From contig NZ_CP100461.1 in the NCBI RefSeq assembly GCF_024228675.1, positions 2,849,398-2,913,397 of the forward strand: a DNA stretch of 64,000 bases, in the 5' to 3' direction. Position 1 is the first letter of the stretch, and each line of letters begins with the position of its first letter. Below, one piece after another: positions 61,759 through 64,000 of the stretch. This DNA comes from Salinigranum marinum (GTDB lineage Archaea; Halobacteriota; Halobacteria; Halobacteriales; Haloferacaceae). Both the position numbers and the translations under genes were made by a program. The notes under the pieces are model-generated. The model was not told the DNA's origin and did not search any database. It saw only the letters and a list, made by a program, of their open reading frames with translations.

Positions 61759-63945
61759 TTAGATGTAGTCGACCGACGGCGGCAGTTCGAGCTTCATCCC
61801 CTTGCGCTCGCGGATCTCGGTGATCTTCTCCGTCTGGAGGTTGTCCGCGAGCACGCGGAAGCCGGCGTTCTCCGTGTTCCACGACGCGCGACCCTCCGTC
61901 GCGGAGCGGATGTCGCTGGAGAAGCCGATCATCTCCTCGACCGGCGCGATGCCCTCGATGACCATGAGATCGCCCTCCTGGTACATGTCGTCGACGCGGC
62001 CGCGGCGGCCCTGGATCTCACCGGACGCCGAGCCCATGTACTCCGAGGGGACGTCGATGCGGACGTCCTGGATCGGCTCGAGGAGGCGAATCTCGCCGTC
62101 GATGAGCGAGCGGTGGACGGCCTCGCGGACGGCGGGGATGACCTGCGCCGGCCCGCGGTGGATGGTGTCCTCGTGGAGGCGGGCGTCGTGAAGCCGGAGG
62201 AGCGCACCCTGGACGGGCTCGCCGGCGAGCGGGCCGTCCTCGAGCGCCTCTTCCATCCCCTCGATGACGAGCTCCATCGTCTCGTTGAGGTGCTGGATCC
62301 CCTTCGTGTCGTCGATGAGGATGTTCGTCCCGAACATGTGCTCGACCTCCTGGGACGAGTCCTTGTCCATGCCGAGTTCCTGCAGCGCCTCGCGGCGCTC
62401 CAGTTCGGGCATGTCCATCGCCACGTCGCCGAGCTTGATCGCCTCGACGATCTCGTCGGCGAGGGGCTCGACGGTGATGTAGAACTTGTTGTGGCGGTTC
62501 GGCGAGACACCCTCGACCTCGCGGGACTCGCCAGTCGGCGCTTCGCGGTAGACGACGATCGGCTCACCAGTGTTGACCGGGATTCCCTGGTTCTTCTGGA
62601 TGCGCTGGGTGATGACCTCCAAGTGGAGTTCACCCTGTCCGGAGATGAGGTGCTCGCCGGTGTCCTCGTTGATCTCGACCCTGATGGTGGGGTCCTCCTT
62701 GGCGACCTGCTGGAGTGTCTGGATCAGCTTCGGCAGGTCGTCCATCCGGGTCGCCTCCACGCTCTTCGTGATGACCGGCTCGGAGATGTGCTCGATCGAC
62801 TCGAACGGCGTCATCTCCACGCTCGAAACCGTGGAGCCAGCGATGGCGTCGCGGAGGCCGGTGACGGCTGCGATGTTCCCGGCGGGGACGCCGCGGTCGA
62901 GTTCCTCGCGCTCGCCGCCCATGAACACGCCGACGCTTTGCACGCGGTTCTTGCCCGCGGTGCCGGAGACGTACAGCTCCTGGCCCTTGCGGATCGTCCC
63001 GGAGAAGACGCGTCCCGTGGCGATCTCGCCCGCGTGGGGGTCCATCGAGATGTCCGTCGCCATGAAGACGACGTCGCCGTCGTCGTCGACGTCGCGCATC
63101 TGGATCGCGAGTTCCGACTCGGAGTCACCGCGCCAGATGGTCGGGATACGGCGCGGCTGTGCCTCGAGCGGGTTGGGGAAGTGCTCGGCGACCATGTCGA
63201 GCACGACGTCAGAGAGCGGCGACTGCTCGTGGAGCTCCTGGCGCTTGTCGTCGCGCTCCATCTCGATGATCTCGGCGAAGCCGATGCCGGTCTCGGCCAT
63301 CGACGGCGCGGAGACGCCCCACTTGTACAGCGCGGAGCCGAACGCGACGGTGCCGTCCTCCACCGAGACGGTCCAGTCGCGGTCCTCGTAGTCCTGGGTC
63401 ATCCCGCGGATGAGCTCGTTGACGTCGGCGATGACGTCGAGGAGCCGCTCTTGCATCTCCTGGGGCCCCTCCTGGAGCTCGTTGATGAGGCGGTCGACCT
63501 TGTTGATGAACAGCGCCGGCTTGACGCCCTCGCGAAGCGCCTGCCGCACCACGGTTTCGGTCTGCGGCATCGCGCCCTCGACCGCGTCGACGACGACGAG
63601 CGCGCCGTCGACGGCGCGCATCGCGCGTGTCACGTCGCCACCGAAGTCCACGTGGCCCGGCGTGTCGATGAGGTTGATGAGGTGGTTCTCACCCTCCCAC
63701 TCGTGGGTCATCGAGACGTTCGCCGCGTCGATGGTGATGCCGCGTTCCTGTTCGTCTTCCTTCGTGTCCATCGCGAGCTGCTGGCCGGCCGTCTCGTCGG
63801 AGATCATGCCGGCGCCCGCGAGGAGGTTGTCGGAGAGCGTCGTCTTCCCGTGGTCGACGTGCGCAGCGATGGCGATGTTCCGGATCTGCTCCGGTTTGTC
63901 CATCAGTTTCTCGCACTCTTGTACGATCTTCTTTCGTCGGCCCAT
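61759..63945 (-). CDS. fusA: Translation elongation factor aEF-2
   Basis: A 728-residue translocation GTPase. G1 is [17 protein letters not shown]2 lies in [16 protein letters not shown]3 is [15 protein letters not shown], and G4 is [12 protein letters not shown]. The C-terminal loop [17 protein letters not shown] contains the His modified to diphthamide. Full archaeal length (about 730). It starts at ATG 63945 close to the window edge. Confidence 0.98.
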   Translation of the reverse strand: MGRRKKIVQECEKLMDKPEQIRNIAIAAHVDHGKTTLSDNLLAGAGMISDETAGQQLAMDTKEDEQERGITIDAANVSMTHEWEGENHLINLIDTPGHVDFGGDVTRAMRAVDGALVVVDAVEGAMPQTETVVRQALREGVKPALFINKVDRLINELQEGPQEMQERLLDVIADVNELIRGMTQDYEDRDWTVSVEDGTVAFGSALYKWGVSAPSMAETGIGFAEIIEMERDDKRQELHEQSPLSDVVLDMVAEHFPNPLEAQPRRIPTIWRGDSESELAIQMRDVDDDGDVVFMATDISMDPHAGEIATGRVFSGTIRKGQELYVSGTAGKNRVQSVGVFMGGEREELDRGVPAGNIAAVTGLRDAIAGSTVSSVEMTPFESIEHISEPVITKSVEATRMDDLPKLIQTLQQVAKEDPTIRVEINEDTGEHLISGQGELHLEVITQRIQKNQGIPVNTGEPIVVYREAPTGESREVEGVSPNRHNKFYITVEPLADEIVEAIKLGDVAMDMPELERREALQELGMDKDSSQEVEHMFGTNILIDDTKGIQHLNETMELVIEGMEEALEDGPLAGEPVQGALLRLHDARLHEDTIHRGPAQVIPAVREAVHRSLIDGEIRLLEPIQDVRIDVPSEYMGSASGEIQGRRGRVDDMYQEGDLMVIEGIAPVEEMIGFSSDIRSATEGRASWNTENAGFRVLADNLQTEKITEIRERKGMKLELPPSVDYI

Positions 63946-64000
63946 TACAGGCTCATACCGATAGGAGGGACAAAAGGGTAGTGTTTTGCCGGAGGCGAAA

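Noticed and set aside
61375-63981. Plus-strand frame of 868 codons opposite aEF-2
   Set aside because: Antisense shadow of aEF-2, which carries every EF-2 motif.

Overview
The window is from a haloarchaeon. Outside one central segment the DNA is very GC-rich and the proteins are acidic. Several genes are archaeal markers: EF-1 alpha, aEF-2, ABCE1/Rli1, archaemetzincin, RtcA, UPF0146, FAU-1 and a PIN-domain ATPase (PINA). I cannot assign a genus from sequence alone.

Left chromosomal arm (about 1-27,650). Compact core genes, many with ATGA or few-base overlaps: FAU-1 ribonuclease (cut by the window edge), PrsW-like protease, riboflavin synthase, DUF502 and SLC13 membrane proteins, a degenerate M24 peptidase behind a UvrD-type helicase, M32 and M20 peptidases, a receiver/GAF/PAS/PAS histidine kinase, PINA, Agl23-like protein, an EMC6-like/ABCE1 operon, RtcA with two UspA genes, archaemetzincin, and a DCC/YqjF pair.

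Integrated element (about 27,658-57,405). A roughly 29.7 kb, clearly more AT-rich island lies between a 12-bp direct repeat (27,658-27,669) and the 3' end of tRNA-Ala(CGC) (57,405-57,476), which contains the same 12 bp. A tyrosine integrase sits just inside the left repeat, the usual layout of an element inserted into a tRNA gene. Cargo includes RHH and winged-helix regulators, several unknown proteins, and a type-IV-like restriction gene (33,189-35,828) split by an ISH1-type IS. It also includes an unknown two-gene cassette and a recombinase reduced to its catalytic domain. The centrepiece is a DISARM-like module (38,303-54,312): an SNF2 helicase, an Eco57I/PglX-type adenine methylase and a 1765-residue DEAD/DUF1998 helicase with a C-terminal Vsr/DUF559-like nuclease domain. 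An inverted pair of divergent TATA-binding-protein homologues sits between the methylase and the large helicase. The methylase gene is split by two further ISs (ISH3 family and an IS5-like element). For all three ISs, removing the IS and one target duplication restores the reading frame exactly, so the disruptions look recent. At the right end a DUF7845-like protein is preceded by a chain of GTG-started micro-ORFs, each with its own strong Shine-Dalgarno and overlapping the next.

Right chromosomal arm (57,405-64,000). tRNA-Ala, rpsJ, EF-1 alpha, homoserine dehydrogenase with an ACT-domain partner, a small membrane-protein gene with an in-frame stop, a perfect 15-bp inverted repeat, and aEF-2. 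All genes here are on the minus strand.

The element reads as a defence island whose protective modification gene and one restriction gene have been knocked out by transposition, while two large helicases and two TBP-like proteins remain intact. Family names come from recalled motifs, not database searches.
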